Assembly (NCBI GenBank): GCA_030867875.1 | Contig: JAOWCC010001589.1 | Span: 147,719,745 to 147,783,744 of the forward strand | Origin: Actinernus sp. WN-2022 | Taxonomy: Eukaryota > Cnidaria > Anthozoa > Actiniaria > Actinernidae | Direction: 5' to 3' | DNA length: 64,000 nucleotides | In this document: in pieces, positions 63,815 through 64,000 of the stretch | Layout: each line of letters begins with the position of its first letter | Position numbering within the stretch: position 1 is the first letter of the stretch | The notes under the pieces: generated by a model | What the model was told of the DNA's origin: nothing | Seen by the model: the letters and a program-made list of their open reading frames with translations, nothing else | The model's database searches: none | Position numbers and translations under genes: made by a program

Positions 63815-64000
63815 AATAACAAAAATGCATACTTCACATAAAATTTAGAGTTTCATGTTTGCACTTACCTCAATTTAGGTCTCCCAACACCTAAACTTGC
63901 CCAGAACCAAGCCATTCTGTCCACAAGCACTTCACATCTTTATCCTGGTAGCATCAGAACACCAATGGATTAAGTTGGAGAAAGAAATGAAGAAAAAAAT
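63815..64000 (+). repeat. Right edge: last S and start of a monomer
   Basis: S 63815-63984 followed by the first 16 bp of a monomer of the AAATGAAG type. The array clearly continues beyond the window. Confidence 0.92.

Larger units (their letters stand above)
1..64000. repeat. Satellite DNA array with higher-order repeats, fills the window
   Basis: The whole window is a direct tandem array of ~180-bp monomers (length forms 180, 179, 170 and 100 bp) interrupted at regular steps by 72 copies of a 170-bp element (S). Base 1 falls exactly on a monomer start and base 64000 is inside a monomer, so neither array edge is present. Every unit I read has the same orientation. No stretch of unrelated sequence longer than the ~129-bp S-specific part occurs. 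Monomers end in a common motif (TTGGAGAAAG, or ATGGAGAAAG in the 170-bp form), which gives the phase used here. Satellites of this monomer size and nested organisation are common at centromeres and in heterochromatin of plants and animals. The chromosomal location is inference. I do not recognise the family. Confidence 0.97.

Noticed and set aside
1..64000. CRISPR array (regular repeats with spacers)
   Set aside because: The units are ~180 bp, the whole sequence is repeated with no unique spacers, and there are no cas genes. The S elements are identical copies, not diverse spacers.
1..64000. Assigning the satellite to a named family or species
   Set aside because: I do not recognise either the monomer or S, and 180-bp AT-rich satellites occur in many unrelated eukaryotes. 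A repeat-database search would be needed.

Overview
This window is one uninterrupted block of eukaryotic satellite DNA. I found no protein-coding gene, RNA gene, transposon or CRISPR array in any of the 64,000 bases. The sequence is AT-rich (a representative monomer is about 34% GC by hand count). It is a head-to-tail array of roughly 300 copies of a ~180-bp monomer, all in the same orientation, plus 72 copies of a different 170-bp element called S here. Both window edges lie inside the array, so no flanking unique sequence is visible. The length, periodicity and homogenised layered structure are typical of centromeric, pericentromeric or other heterochromatic satellites of animals or plants. 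I do not recognise the family and cannot name the organism.

Building blocks: M180 (for example 701-880); M179, which has one A fewer near its start; M170, which has a 10-bp deletion near its end (for example 181-350); M100, with about 80 bp deleted internally (for example 4071-4170); and S (for example 531-700). The last ~41 bp of S are monomer-like, but its first ~129 bp are unrelated to the monomer. S copies occur at quantised spacings (350, 530, 709, 800, 888, 970, 1150, 1239, 1330-class, 1520, 1710 and others), which defines higher-order repeats (HORs). The clearest HOR is 1680 bp: S-M180-M180 (530 bp) followed by S-M180-M180-M179-M170-M170-M100 (1150 bp). It occurs singly at 4171-5850 and 32468-34147 (in the other phase), and as runs of three at 25839-30882, 43601-48640 and 53778-58820.

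Layout: 1-4170 is a left domain with irregular S spacing. 4171-10016 holds a first 1680-bp HOR and derived 1329, 708 and 800-bp blocks. 10017 to about 31258 (copy A) and 34948 to about 59196 (copy B) are a very large, nearly identical direct duplication. B differs from A mainly by three length changes of 1680, 1150 and 180 bp, each a whole number of repeat modules. 31259-34947 is the junction between the copies and contains a ~1.3-kb patch dense in single-base indels. About 59197-64000 is a right domain with a different HOR built on 350-bp S+M180 units.

The ORFs of 60-177 codons on both strands are by-products of a 180-bp period (60 codons) in AT-rich repeats, and I do not call them genes. 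The points most worth a second look are the S element (its minus strand carries a start codon in good context followed by a near-consensus 5' splice site), the 21-24-kb duplication with module-sized differences, the indel patch, and a weak CENP-B-box-like motif in each full monomer.
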